A stretch of 64,000 nucleotides of DNA from Sanguinoderma infundibulare (lineage: Eukaryota; Basidiomycota; Agaricomycetes; Polyporales; Polyporaceae): the NCBI GenBank assembly GCA_032821775.1, contig JAVLRN010000010.1, positions 1,240,001 to 1,304,000 on the forward strand. The letters are read 5' to 3'. Positions 35,764 to 46,925 of this stretch are shown in pieces; positions within the stretch are counted from its first letter, which is position 1; each line of letters starts with the position of its first letter. The notes below the pieces were generated by a model, which was not told the origin of the DNA, made no database searches, and saw nothing but the letters and a program-made list of their open reading frames with translations. Made by a program: the position numbers and the translations under genes.

Positions 35764-37374
35764 CTCCTTGAGTTGCTGCGGGTTAGTGACAAAGGGTTGG
35801 AGCGTGGCTGTTGGCTGGTGAGTGTGGTGGTTGGGTGGTGATGGCGACGGCCAAGGTTGAACTTGCCGCCCGTGACTGTCTGGCCCTGGACTCGGAGCTG
35901 TGCAATGGGCGCTTATGGTTCCTTTGTGACCCCACTGGCACCGGCCGCCGTGAAGTCCTTCCAACTCGGGCTCGGCTAGTATGCGTACTGTATCTTGGCC
36001 TTCCTGCTTAGACCGGCGAACAATCATTCGCCATGGCCGCCTCCTTCCTCCACACCAGCAATCATTGTACTCGAACGCCCATTTGGACCAGTGACTCAGG
36101 GTCGTCGGATCTCGGGCCACGGCATACATGGTAACATGCGGCCAAGATCGTCGCCGCCTTGCTGCACCCGGAAGTTGATGTCTCTTTGACGGGGAAATCT
36201 TAAACGACATTGACTGCGGTCTCTCTTTCCCTGATTGGAGATCCTGGCTGTGGCGGCCACGGTTGTAGGGCCTCTTGCAACCGTTCTGGGCCATCACCTC
36301 AATGGAAGGGATTATGGGACATCCCATCTCCGTTCTTATTCGTTGATCTCTTTTACCTTGCAGATTTTGCTCGCCAACGCATGCCTCGCAAACACCGACC
36401 TACCGGACACCACCACGTTTTCTGGCAAGTCCATGATCAAAGAAATGCGACAATGGTTTTGCGTGACATCACAACGTATATGATCATCTCATATCCACCA
36501 CTCTGTCCATGTGGCTGTATGCTCGGTGCGACTAGGTAGCGTGTGGGCAACATGAAGCGCCAGTAAAGACCTTTGTCAGCCTTTGTTCCGTGGCCATTTG
36601 ACGAGACGTTACGATCTCGCAAATCGATAGCTCGCATGCGGGCATGCTCAACCACAGGTCCACACCGCCGAAGTCGGCGTCGAAGACCATCCTGTGAGTC
36701 CCAGGCAAGTATCATCCTGCGACTATGGTCACTTACTGTAAAGATTCTCCGACGTCAGTTCTCGAGCATCCTGAGCTTATCCTCCAAGGTTTTTCGATCA
36801 AATGCCACTCCGCTTCGTGCATGAGCCGCAGCCCTACCCATCCACCCTGCACTCATCCGCTTTGAACTTCGGGAACTGTTGGCAGTTGCGTGGACGACGA
36901 TGTCAACCCGAAGTTCAAGTTCCCCCCCGGCATCGAGCAAATTGGCCCGGGGCTGCCGGACAATCCAACTCACCAAAGTTAGCGTCGTCCGATTCGCTGC
37001 ACGCACTGGAGAACATATGGTAACACAATGACATTATACAGAGCGCGTGACTATAGTATGGAGGGACAGCAATGGGGGAGGGGGGAAATAGCAGGCGGAA
37101 CGCGATGCGCAAAGCGACAGACTATGATACATAGCGGTATCGAGCGATGCGGGTATAAATAAGAAAGAGAAACTTGAAGCCACGGCGCGAGCTCAACCGA
37201 TCAGTGACTTGCAATGAAGTGCGAAACGCACACAAGGCGCAGAGCGTCAAGGCAACATGATCGTGAAGCGAAGAGTCGAGAAGCACGAAAGACAGCCTCG
37301 AGCGTGAGTGTGTCCGGGCGAATCAATTTGGCGCAATGAGGCTCGTCACAGACAGATCTTGCGGGAACGAGCGT
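35764..37374. other. 1.6-kb spacer between the two FunK1 genes
   Basis: The first few hundred bases (35,800-36,000) share short blocks with the region upstream of FunK1 copy 2 (40,290-40,520), for example GACGGCCAAG followed by a GAACTTG-like block and a GGTTCCTTTGTG block. This indicates that the promoter was duplicated with the gene. No gene was recognised. A TATAAATAA motif sits near 37,155. Confidence 0.5.
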
Positions 37375-40151
37375 CTAGGAGGCCATGTCCGCGTTGATGT
37401 CGTCAATCTCGGCGTCGTTGTCGTGGTGAGAGACGACAGACAGACTCGAAGGGCCTCGACGGCGCTTGTTGGACGACTCGCCGGCCGTGGGACCCGTCGA
37501 CGGGCTTGCGACTGCCGACCCGGACGGTTCAGCAGTCGCGGGTGCCTCGCACGCCTTGCGCTTCTTGGTCGAAGTTGTCTTGGAAGATTCCTTGCTCCCG
37601 GTAGACGTCACCGGTGGCTCGAAGGGTAGATGGCGTCCAGATGGGCCCCTGCGAGTGCCACTTGTGTTCTCTGTTGACCCGAAAACGTTCGGCATGTCGT
37701 CGGGATCGCCGTCCTTCCTCGTCGACCTAGTCTCGCCGGGGACCAGCTCGACGTCGCTATGCTTGTGGTCGACCAGATATTGTAGGATGATGCGCTGAAC
37801 GGCCTCGTGGAGGTGGTCAGGTGCGTCCGCAGAACCTTGCCAGAGCGCCCACTCCGTTTGAATCTGCTGGGCGATGTGCAAGAGCATCATCGCGACATCT
37901 TTCATAGATTCATGGAAGGCTGCCTCCCACGTGGCGACACGGAGGGCGAAGATAGTCTCACGACCATCTTGACCCTCAGGGTTGTGCTCAATCTTGTGAG
38001 ATTTGAGTGGTTCCCATAACTTGAAGAAAGAGGACGAGGCATAATATGGCTCCGGGGTGCCTTTGGGTTTCTTAGGCTTGACAAGGAGAAGATCGTGAAG
38101 CATAGTCCAGAAAACAGACTCGACGTCGTGTTCGGGGCGATGGACGAACTTGATGTCCGTCTCGAAAAACGTGGGGTCGATCGGTTCCCGAGGCGGAAGG
38201 AAGCCATGTTGGGTTGCACTGCCGAGGTTGAGCTCTGGAGGATACTTGTTGTACCGTGCAGGATGAACCTTCTTATAGAGCGCCAGCGCGTCACCAGTGA
38301 GCTCAGGCATACCAAATGCCAACCAAGTTGAGAGGGGGGAAATGTAAACCTCTCCAACGCAAACGGACCTAGAGATAAAAGTGGGCGTTCCCTACAACTA
38401 ATGTTAGCACGTGTAGCACGAGGAACGCGTGAACTGTCTTACAGTGCGATATCCGAGCTCTGTGCCGGAAACAAAATATTCCGGCTTGAGAATCGCGGAA
38501 TTATCCCCGTCGATCAACAGGCAGCGAGCATGTCGCCCCTCGACAGGCCTTTAAAAGGGGTTTTCAGTGTAAACGGTAGTCTAGACAATGTAATGAAAAA
38601 CGTACCCAGTTGTACCGGCCAGAACATGGCAGATAAGCGGAGGTGCATCGGGCATGACCTTGCGACCCTTGAGATCCGCCCAGTTCGGATACATGAGAAT
38701 GTTGAACGCGCTCATGTCGCGGTGGAGAACATTACGCTTGAGGTAGATAGTCCGATGTACTGTTTTTGAAGACGTTAGACCTGCTATGTGGTTTGAAGCG
38801 GAAAACCGAACGCAACGCACCTTCCAAAGCATCGTATACAGCCATCAACAAATCGTTCACCGTCTTAGCCTGCAGCAGGCGTTCTCCCGTATCCCACAGC
38901 GACAACCGGACCCGTTTACGGAGCGTACCGTCCTCTACCGTTCCGCAATGAATCGGGAGCTCCTCGGAGGAACAAAGCCGCACAAAACCGGGGACATCTC
39001 CGTCCTGATGAATGTGCCTGAGGATATCTTCTTCCTTGAAGCGACGCTTGTAGTGACGGAAGTAGTCCTTGACGGCTACGGTGAGGCGCTGCTCATTCTT
39101 GACGATGACCCCCTTGAGAGCGCCCGTACGCCGCCGCCAGGGGCTGCCAATGTGGATGAAGTCCGCGTCGGTAACCAAGTCAGAGCCGCAGCGGATCGAC
39201 CACGTCGGAGGCTTGCTCTGATCCTGGTTCTCAACCCACTCAACAGAGTTGTCGAGGATCGGGTGGTGAGACGGGGGAACGTAGTGGGAGTAGACGTAGG
39301 CCGCAAGGGGGGAGAGGTCTTCGTCCCATGTGTACCTCCTCGAACTGATGATGCAAGACGGGCCGGAGACAATGATCATGTACTGCCCCTGTTTGACGGT
39401 GAGGCAGTAGGATTCCGGGTGATCGAGGCGAGCTTGTTGGTGCCGGTACGAATAGGCTAAGGCCTGGTCCAGACCTTTGTCGTTTTCCTTGGATTTGCAC
39501 TCGACGATGCCTTCGACAAGATGGTAGGGGAGGGAAGTCGGTGGATTTTCCAAGTCGACACCGTACGCAGCAAGTAGATCAGGAGCATCTAGCGGCTTGG
39601 AGAGGCCGACCGCGGCCGACGGAAAGTGGGTGGGTGGGGCATCGCTCATGTTCAAAAAGGTGAGATGTCCTGGTTTACCCTCAGGTATACCGTGCAACTT
39701 GCGCAGTCGCTCCTGGTCCTGTGGTGGAAGAGTACCTGGGAAAAGGTCAGAGAAATGTTAAACCTGCGGCTTTCGAGAGGTGCATACCGTAGACGACTCT
39801 GCTCAAGTCGGTCAAGAGGGTCTGTAAGGGGACGTAGATATCGGTTTCCTTCGGGGCGTTCTTGATCCTGTCGACAGCAGCCAACATTTCCGGAGAGACT
39901 TCTAAGGGAGATGGCGGAGCAGTGAGGTGTTTGTCGACAAACTCTGGCTCGTTCTTGCGGTGCTTGAGATCGGACATCGCTGAAATCGCGCCGCGAGTAC
40001 GAGGCGGTGGAGGTTGAGCTTTAACGGGAGTGTGGTCGACTTGAAGCAGGGACGTACCAGCAGTCTCGCATGTCGTATCGGTTGTTTCATCAACTCCCAG
40101 ATCCCTCAGAGGAGGGGTCTTGGGCGTGACTGAACGTTCGACGGAGGACAT
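37375..40151 (-). CDS. FunK1-type fungal protein kinase (copy 2)
   Basis: A tandem paralogue of the gene at 32841-35711, on the same strand. Shared family blocks are GHLTFLNMSDAPPTHF, HLVEGIVECK, SHYVPPSHH, VKDYFRHYKRRFKEEDIL and the catalytic loop VLHRDMSAFNIL. LIDGDNSAIL stands at the DFG position, and PEHDVESVFW follows. The C-terminal tail is basic and serine-rich (STKKRKACE, SNKRRRGPSS) and could send the protein to the nucleus. The first intron joins VYG to TLPPQDQERLRK in frame, and the middle exon gives GRHARCLLIDGDN. Compared with copy 1 the protein is clearly divergent, so the duplication is old or fast-evolving. The start at 40151 (MSSVERS) is preferred over 40190 for the same TATA-based reason as in copy 1. 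Confidence 0.85.
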
Positions 40152-40205
40152 GATCGAGAGATTGCGTGAAGTTGGGATCACGACAGTCATGTTCCAATGG
40201 ACCGC

Positions 40206-40213
40206 TACTTATA
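40206..40213 (-). promoter_or_regulatory. TATA-like element of FunK1 copy 2
   Basis: The minus strand reads AGTATAAG about 55-60 bp upstream of the MSS start at 40151, equivalent in position to the element of copy 1. Confidence 0.45.
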
Positions 40214-40864
40214 CTACTCAGAACTGCGGATTACGAAAAGAGAAAACAATGAGACAGCGAGGCGTGGCAGCAGCCTCTAGAGGGTGTGGTGGTTGGACTT
40301 GTGGATGGATGACGGCCAAGTTCAAGTTGAATGATGGGCGTTTACCGCATCTGGCCTGCGGTGCCATCGGCGTTTATCTGAATCTTCCTTTGTCCCGTTT
40401 GTCCGCTTCCCCAACCCTCGAGTCAAATCGCCTCAGCCAGCTCCACAAATGCATGGCATGAAGTGCCGTTGCCATCCGAATCAGGTATGTAACTATGGGT
40501 TCCTTTGTGGCTCGATCATCGCCGTCAGTTTGGCCGCGGTAGCCGAGCAACCATTTCCGCCTTTGCCAGTCGATCGCGCCGTCCAAGGCTGTTTTCGCCA
40601 CAGCCAGGCCATGCATGTGTTCCTGGCAGAACTACGCCACATGATGAGCATTTCTCCACGTGCTGGACCATCCTTCCACATTTGAGCGACAAAGAGCGTT
40701 TCTTTGGCACTTCAGAGGCAGCATCACCGAAATGAAGTCTGAGGCGGTTCCCAACCACAGATGCGTGATAGTAACGCGGCTCGCTCGCGTTGGATATTAA
40801 ATATTAAACGTTAGCTCATGTGGACCGCGGACGCATTTGTCCCTGCCCCGGGCCGGAGTGATCA

Positions 40865-41134
40865 TTGGTGGTTCAAAGAAACGTCTTTTGTCCCTCAGAT
40901 CGGCAGGATAGCGGAGAAACGCTCATCCTGCCACCCGCAGGTGAATTACACCATGTTAGGAAGGTGTTTGGGCAATTGCGACCACGCGTTGTTCTGAGGA
41001 TGAATTGTCTCGAACTCTTTCCCCAAAAGGAATTGCGTGCTGCGGGACCCTTTGCAGGAAGGAGGCCATTTCTTAAGCCTATCCGTTGTCCTGCTACTTA
41101 CTCCTTGGAAACGGCGATTTCTTTGCAGCGCTAG
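40865..41134 (+). other. Open frame conserved in both repeat arms, probably not a gene
   Basis: A frame reading ETLILPPAGELHHVRKV and FPQKELRAAGPFAGRRPF is also present in the right arm (63555-63827, minus strand). It carries one in-frame 18-nt deletion there and one frame-shifting difference near its start. The flank as a whole is highly conserved, so conservation of this frame may be passive. It matches no family I know. Confidence 0.25.
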
Positions 41135-41381
41135 CTATAGGCTGCTGCCAGTGACGTCGACCTATATAATAGCAACTAGCAAGCGTATTTTGCGTTTACC
41201 ACAACGGGTTACTATTTCACAAACGAATATAGCATCAGAGTATTATGTATGAATGCATCGCAAATGACTGACAGCGAGACCAATTAACGTGCGGCAAATA
41301 AGTAGCTATAAGCCAAAGCTAAGTATTTACGAGTCATCATAGCGGGGGGCTTACAACATGTAGGAGAGGGCATCCATCCAT

Positions 41382-44070
41382 CTAGTCCATCTTTTTGGCA
41401 GAGAACTACGGATAAAGCCGGAAGTAGGAAGTTAGTCTAGTCCGATTGCAAGATATCGGTGTCAGAGGAAACGTACCACGGTGACGACCGTGCCATCGCT
41501 GAGCTTCTCCTTGTCTGGCACGAACTCGTAGCCGAACCATCTCGGTACGACGCGCCACACAGCCCAGTAGAGGACACCGAAGGCCATGACCCCGATGCCG
41601 ACAAGACAGTACCTGGCGAAAGCTGAGTATGAAACTCCTACGAGGCGTCATAACGGAGGAGGGACCGCACAAGTAGTAAGGCAGAGGAGGAGTGTCTCCG
41701 ACCCCGTTCGCAGGCCGGAGGAAGGGCGCGACGAGCACTGTGGAGCCGAAGTCAGACAAGCGACACGCGACGGGACGCAGACCGACTGGATAAGGACTTA
41801 CGGAAAACGGAGGCCGCCAGGTAGAACACAGCGAATGGCCACCAAACTGTGGCAAGAGGGCTTAACAGGCGGATTGGGACGAGGAATTAGGTGAACAAGA
41901 CAGACCTTTGAAGGGACGCGGAGCATGGGGCTTGCGATACCGGAGCCAGAAAAGGCCGACGACGACGAAGAGATTGATAATCTGCGCAGGGTAGCCTCCA
42001 ACGTCGAGGAGGAAGGGGTATGCGACCTTGGGCGGAGGTGCTACGATAACAATAACCTGCGTTATGTAATAGACTTGAGTCCATAGTGAGCCCTGAGCTG
42101 ACCGAACGTACTGAAGGAATCAGGTGCATGATAAAGCCAGGAAGAGGGGACCTCCCGGTCGGCCAGTTCGACGCCCAGAACCTGTTACCGAAGGGAAGCG
42201 GGATGCCCTCCTTCGCGAGTTCTTGATTGATACGTGCTAAACCGAACGACTGGAGGAAAATCTATCATTTTCTCGCACACTCAGGGGAAACCCTCCGAAC
42301 ACGTACGACCGTAAGGACATTCTGTCTCAGAGTGTTACGGTCAGCATGCATTCCGATATCGGAATGGGGAGCCTTACTCTAAACATGCCACAGACCCACG
42401 GCAAATTCGATCAGCGCTGATTGGAGTTTAGCCTGTCTATTCCAAGGGTACTTACCCAAGAGCACTGTGATGTGAGTCAACAACGCACGTTCGGCGAAAC
42501 AGTGCAGGGGGGAAACTAACCTTAATGCGACGAACACGTTCAGGGCCTTCTGCGCTTGCGTGCCAAAGACATTGTGGAAAAACAAACTCGCGACTGTAAC
42601 GCCGGAATTTGTGATGTCCTCCTTCGTTGCGGCCCTGTACATATTCAATTCCCATCGAAGTTCTCCCTCCCAAATGTGGATAGCGCTTACGCGAAATACG
42701 CGATGTTGGCGAGAAGGTATAGCGCAGCGCAGATGCCGAGACCGAGCGAGCCAGCGATCTTGAGCGTCCGGACAGGGTTCTTGACGTTGTTCAGCACGTA
42801 GTTCACGTTCTGCCACCCGCTGTACGCGAAAATCACTTTGAAGGTGGCTGCTGCGTACTGCATGGATTGCGTATCAGAAAAAAAACCAATCTGTCCCGGA
42901 GGGCACGTACGTCATTGCTGTTATGCGAGCTGCCAGCGAACGCGTCGCGGAAGTTCACGTGCGGATCCTCGACCCCGGTGTGCCCAGCCAAGACGGCCCA
43001 GCCTGTGACGACCACGAAGATGAGGATGACAATCTTGAACATGCTTAATCCCTGAAGTAAGGCATTTGTGAGATACATATACAAGGCAAGCGGTCACTTG
43101 AATCTTTGTTCCTACGTTCATTACCCAGACACCGAGCCTGGGTGTCAAGCCGTGTAGGGCAACAACGAATCCAATTACTGTGAAAAGCACGTGAGCAAAG
43201 CAGTAATCCAACGTCAACGGGGTGCAGCAAACCTCCAAGCGCTATTCCACGGGACACCCATCGGCCGGCCGTGTGACCTGAGGCGACAAGGATGCTATCC
43301 TACGCGTTCAGCCCTGTATTAGTACGGGCGCAGCCAAACAACGGGGCTTACTATTCAGCGAATACCTGGATACGCATGAACATGTCGGCTCTAGTCCCTC
43401 TCATAAATGTCAACTTCCATGCAAACTTACGATGCAATTAGGGGATGAGAAACCAAGAAGGATCGCATTGGCGGCAAAGACGACGGTGGCAAGGTATCTG
43501 GGTTTCTTGTACACCACCTCGAGGTACACCTTCTCCCCTCCGGAACGCGGAAACATGGTGCCGAACTCGAGCCAGATGAAGAGACCGCAGAAGGCGAGGC
43601 AGAAGCCGAGCACCCAGATCATGAGAGAAGCACCGACGGATCCTACGGATCCCAGGATAGACGAGGGGTTCGAGAAGATACCCGTCCCGATGATTCGACC
43701 GACGCTACACGGTGCATAAGCACTCGTCCCAATGCCCGCAGATTGCGTCCGAACTTACATGAGGAGCGTACAGCTGAAGATGCCGAGATGTCTGCCCATA
43801 CCCCCAGCCGCATCTGTTCCGGAAGCGTGAACGTCGTTTACAGCGCTTCAAACACCATAGACAGTACGCACCTTCATCCAGCGAGAGCCCGCCAGGACTG
43901 AGCTCAGGATCTGTCCCCGCTGCTGGATCTATTTGGAGCTTCTCCGAGTCACTATCTCCCGCCGACTTCTCCGTCTGCACATCCACCTTCTCGGGGGGCA
44001 CCGTGGGCGCCGCGCCATCTGAGCTCCCTTGTCGCCTCAAAGTAGGCAAAAATCTGCGCAAGGTAGACAT
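41382..44070 (-). CDS. LAT/Mup1-like amino acid transporter (left-arm copy)
   Basis: An APC-superfamily permease expected to import an amino acid at the plasma membrane; the Mup1 branch includes methionine transporters. A hydrophilic N-terminus (MSTLRRFLPTLRRQ) precedes about twelve membrane segments. Landmarks are VGRIIGTGIFSNPSSIL (the substrate-binding first helix), FIWLEFGTMFPRSGGEKVYL, FAEYILVASGHTAGRW, FRDAFAGSSHNSND, NYVLNNVKNPVRTLKIAG and NSGVTVASLFFHNVFG. LPGFIMHLIPS and WRVVPRWFGYEFVPDKEKL follow, ending FSAKKMD and the stop at 41382. It has about thirteen introns. One exon is only 14 nt (GTATTCGCTGAATA, near 43,350), and its joins restore frame. All joins checked are intact, so both copies should be functional. 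It reads outward from the single-copy core of the inverted repeat. Confidence 0.9.
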
Positions 44071-45060
44071 AGAGCAAGCGAGTGGTCAAGGATGGCAAGG
44101 AACGGGAGGGAAGAAGCCGTTGGACTAAAGGAAGTTGAATGACCGGGAAGATAACATGTCGTGGAACCCTTCTGGCCTGGTCTCTGAGAGGAACGCAGTT
44201 TGCGCAATTCGTGGGCCTCATTGCGTACACTGCACGCTTATCACCTGCTTTGGACGACACGTCAGGAACCGTAGTCGGATGGTCGGTTTGCGGTGTGCCA
44301 TACCTCCGAAGACCAGCTCGATGACGAGAGACTACGGACCTTCCATCGTTCTCTCCGTAGAGCCTTCGAGAATTGGACATTGAACTCCCATCCCGAGTTC
44401 CTTATCGCTGTAATTTACATTCTGGGAAGTCGCTGGGGTCAATCACGGTCAATCGCAATCGCGATGGTAGAGATAGCACAATCAGTTGTAGGCTCGTACC
44501 AGGACTGCTTGGTGTCAGCCACGGTGAAGGGACGAGGGCCCTTGGGGGTCCTGCAGTTGGCTGTCGATTCGGATGAATGGCGTGGTGTGGCGAAAACAAC
44601 GAAGGCGGCCTGAGAGGCGATCATCGTAGGAGAATATCTGGCGGACTATCAATGCTTCCGGTCGCCAACCGAGTTATCGAAAACATACTCAGCTCTCCAT
44701 CTCCTCACTGAAACGTCACTTCCATGGTCTTGTTTCGATTGATTTACCCACTTTACAACAAGGCGGCGGAGTCTTCCATGATGACGTATGACGTGGACGG
44801 TGAAGAAAGAACACAAGTGCGGTGCGGCGCTGGTGAACGTGGTAACTTGAGGCCGCGACATATACACGAGTCCGACTGCCACTCAAATTATCCGTTAAAC
44901 GGAACAGAAAGGCACACTCAATGGGCGACCACAAATCCTCCTTGCAGCCTGCGGAAGGTGAGAGGTCCCAATGTCTGTGAGCAGATGAGCACATCGTACT
45001 ATACGGTGGTGCCACTGTGTGTGCCAGCCTGGTCCTTATCGCTTCTCTGCCGTCCATCGT

Positions 45061-46925
45061 GCGTACGTAAAGGCTTCCCATTGAGATATCACCACGTGTT
45101 GCAACATTCGAAGGATGCGTCGGCTTGGGACGTTGGTCAGCTCATTGATCGTCTTCGATCTCACCGGATCCTTCACATGGCTGACCATGGCGTTAAACTC
45201 GGTCATAACTACCACCTGCTTCGACGTTGTAAGGTTTCAGAAGGTTTAAAATTGATGGAAGAGCTTACACAGGATACTACTCACGGTGGTGGATGGAGAA
45301 GGTAGAGCCAGCCTGCGCCGGCGGGTTAAAAAGGGAAGCAAGACATGATTACATGTCGTGGCACCGCAGACTCAGCTCCAAGTCCCGTCCAGCAGAATCT
45401 TCCCTCGTTCACTCCAAGTTTCTTCCTAACCTCGTATGCGCCCAAGGTCGTTTTGAGTAGTGATGGAGGAGGTAAAGAAGAGTGGGAAGGTTCAAGAACA
45501 GCTGCTGTGCCTGGCCGATGTCAAATCGTACAGCGGGCGCCAAACACCAACCTGCGCTTGAGTTCCAACTTTTCCGCCGCCTTTCCTGCTTTCGCTGCAT
45601 CGAATGTCTGCACTGGAGAGCTATTCGAGGACGGGATATGTATACGATCCAAGTAAGCAGCATGCTCGTTTAGTCTTGTGCATGGTTCTCGTCTCTTATG
45701 AGCATTTGTCTAGGCCGTATTTGGGCCATACCTCCAAGTTTTGTGGGGAGTGCTGGCTCGAGTGTGATATGACCGCCACCCTCTTGCAAAAAGCTCATTT
45801 ATTGTCTGCCTAGGGGAGATGAGGCTCGTGGTTGCGCGTGATGACGTTCATAGGTGGTGAGTGCTTCTTAGGATACCCGCTTCGGAAACCGTTCAAGTTA
45901 GCGTTGAATGAAGATGAAACATCGCGAAAATTTGCATTACACCAACACGCTACAGTAGGGCTATGCCCGCTGCAGCGCGCTGGTTGACCTTTTGTGCATG
46001 TCCCGGGCCAGGAGGACCAGGGCTACCCCGAGGGCCCTGCTTTGCTCGATCGAACGACTCGTCGCACCAAATTCGTCTGACTGGCGTTTCGAGTCCTGTT
46101 ACATGTCGCGAGAAGATAGCACATTGAGCGGTTCAGCAACAACGGGGACGACAGCGAAGCAGCGACATTTAATCACTGAACGCTGTGCCACCGCATCTAG
46201 CAGGGGCTTCGTACGTGCACAGCGTGCAACGACATATGTGGACACACAGAGCACGCCCTTACCTTCTTCAGTCATGCATTTCGCATCCTCGCTGCCAGCG
46301 AAACCGTCGCAGTTTGGATTGGGTGCTGCAAGGTCCGTGCTACTGTTGTCAATATTGACTCTCCCTGGGCGCCTCGACTCCCACTGTCACCGGTCTAGTT
46401 GAGTAGCAAGCTTATCAACAGGCCAGCGTTGGATATAAATGCTCACGGGCACTGTACTTCTATCGCTTTCAAATGCGAGCTTCTTGTCCAGACTGATGTC
46501 ACACACTCCCCGAGCGACTGCGTTTCGTGGTGATTGTGACAAAACTTGACGAGCTTGCCTCCTTCATTAGTACTGTGACGTTGTCGTCTTCAATCTCACA
46601 TACCTTTTTCTTAGTGTAACGACGTAAGAACCCTACTCACCCCTATGCGTGCCCAGATCCGCATGTTCGCAGCGCAAACGGAACGAGGCACAGACACGCG
46701 TTCTCTTCCGGCCCTCCCGCCGAGCATGCCGTCAATGGGCCGTTGCGCTGCGCCTCAATACGCGCTGCATATAAGTGCTCTCCAAGCCTCGCGTTCTTTC
46801 GCACGGATCCCCGAGTCCCACTTGCATGTCTTTCGCTTGACGGATAGCGATACTGTCGTTCCAACGCTGCCCTGCCTCTGAGCTGACCTCCACCCTCCTC
46901 GGAACTCCGGTTCTAACTTCTTGAC
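45061..46925. other. Intergenic region inside the inverted repeat core
   Basis: No gene supported. Several open frames appear (45345-45656, 45992-46402), but none has family-like sequence. The last part is the promoter of the serine-rich protein; it holds a TATA-like element at 46768 and another TATAAAT element near 46,435. Confidence 0.45.
46768..46775 (+). promoter_or_regulatory. TATA-like element of the serine-rich membrane protein gene
   Basis: CATATAAG about 150 bp upstream of the ATG at 46926, on the coding strand and followed by a C/T-rich stretch as in many fungal promoters. Confidence 0.35.

Larger units (their letters stand above)
40684..45060 (+). repeat. Left arm of a 4.3-kb inverted repeat
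   Basis: The reverse complement of this segment matches about 59,620-63,976. The left boundary is sharp at the GAGCGACAAAGAGCG block (about 40,684). The outer boundary at the 45-kb side is gradual, with short matches still visible near 45,000 (a GATGAGCACATC block). The arm contains the complete amino acid transporter at 41382-44070, its promoter and its 3' flank. The single-copy segment between the arms is about 14.5 kb. Arm identity is uneven (see findings). Confidence 0.9.

Noticed and set aside
44135..44383. Short open frames in the transporter promoters, present in both arms
   Set aside because: A one-base difference (CCTGGTCTC against CCTGGGTCTC) shifts the frame between the arms, so the conserved DNA is not coding.
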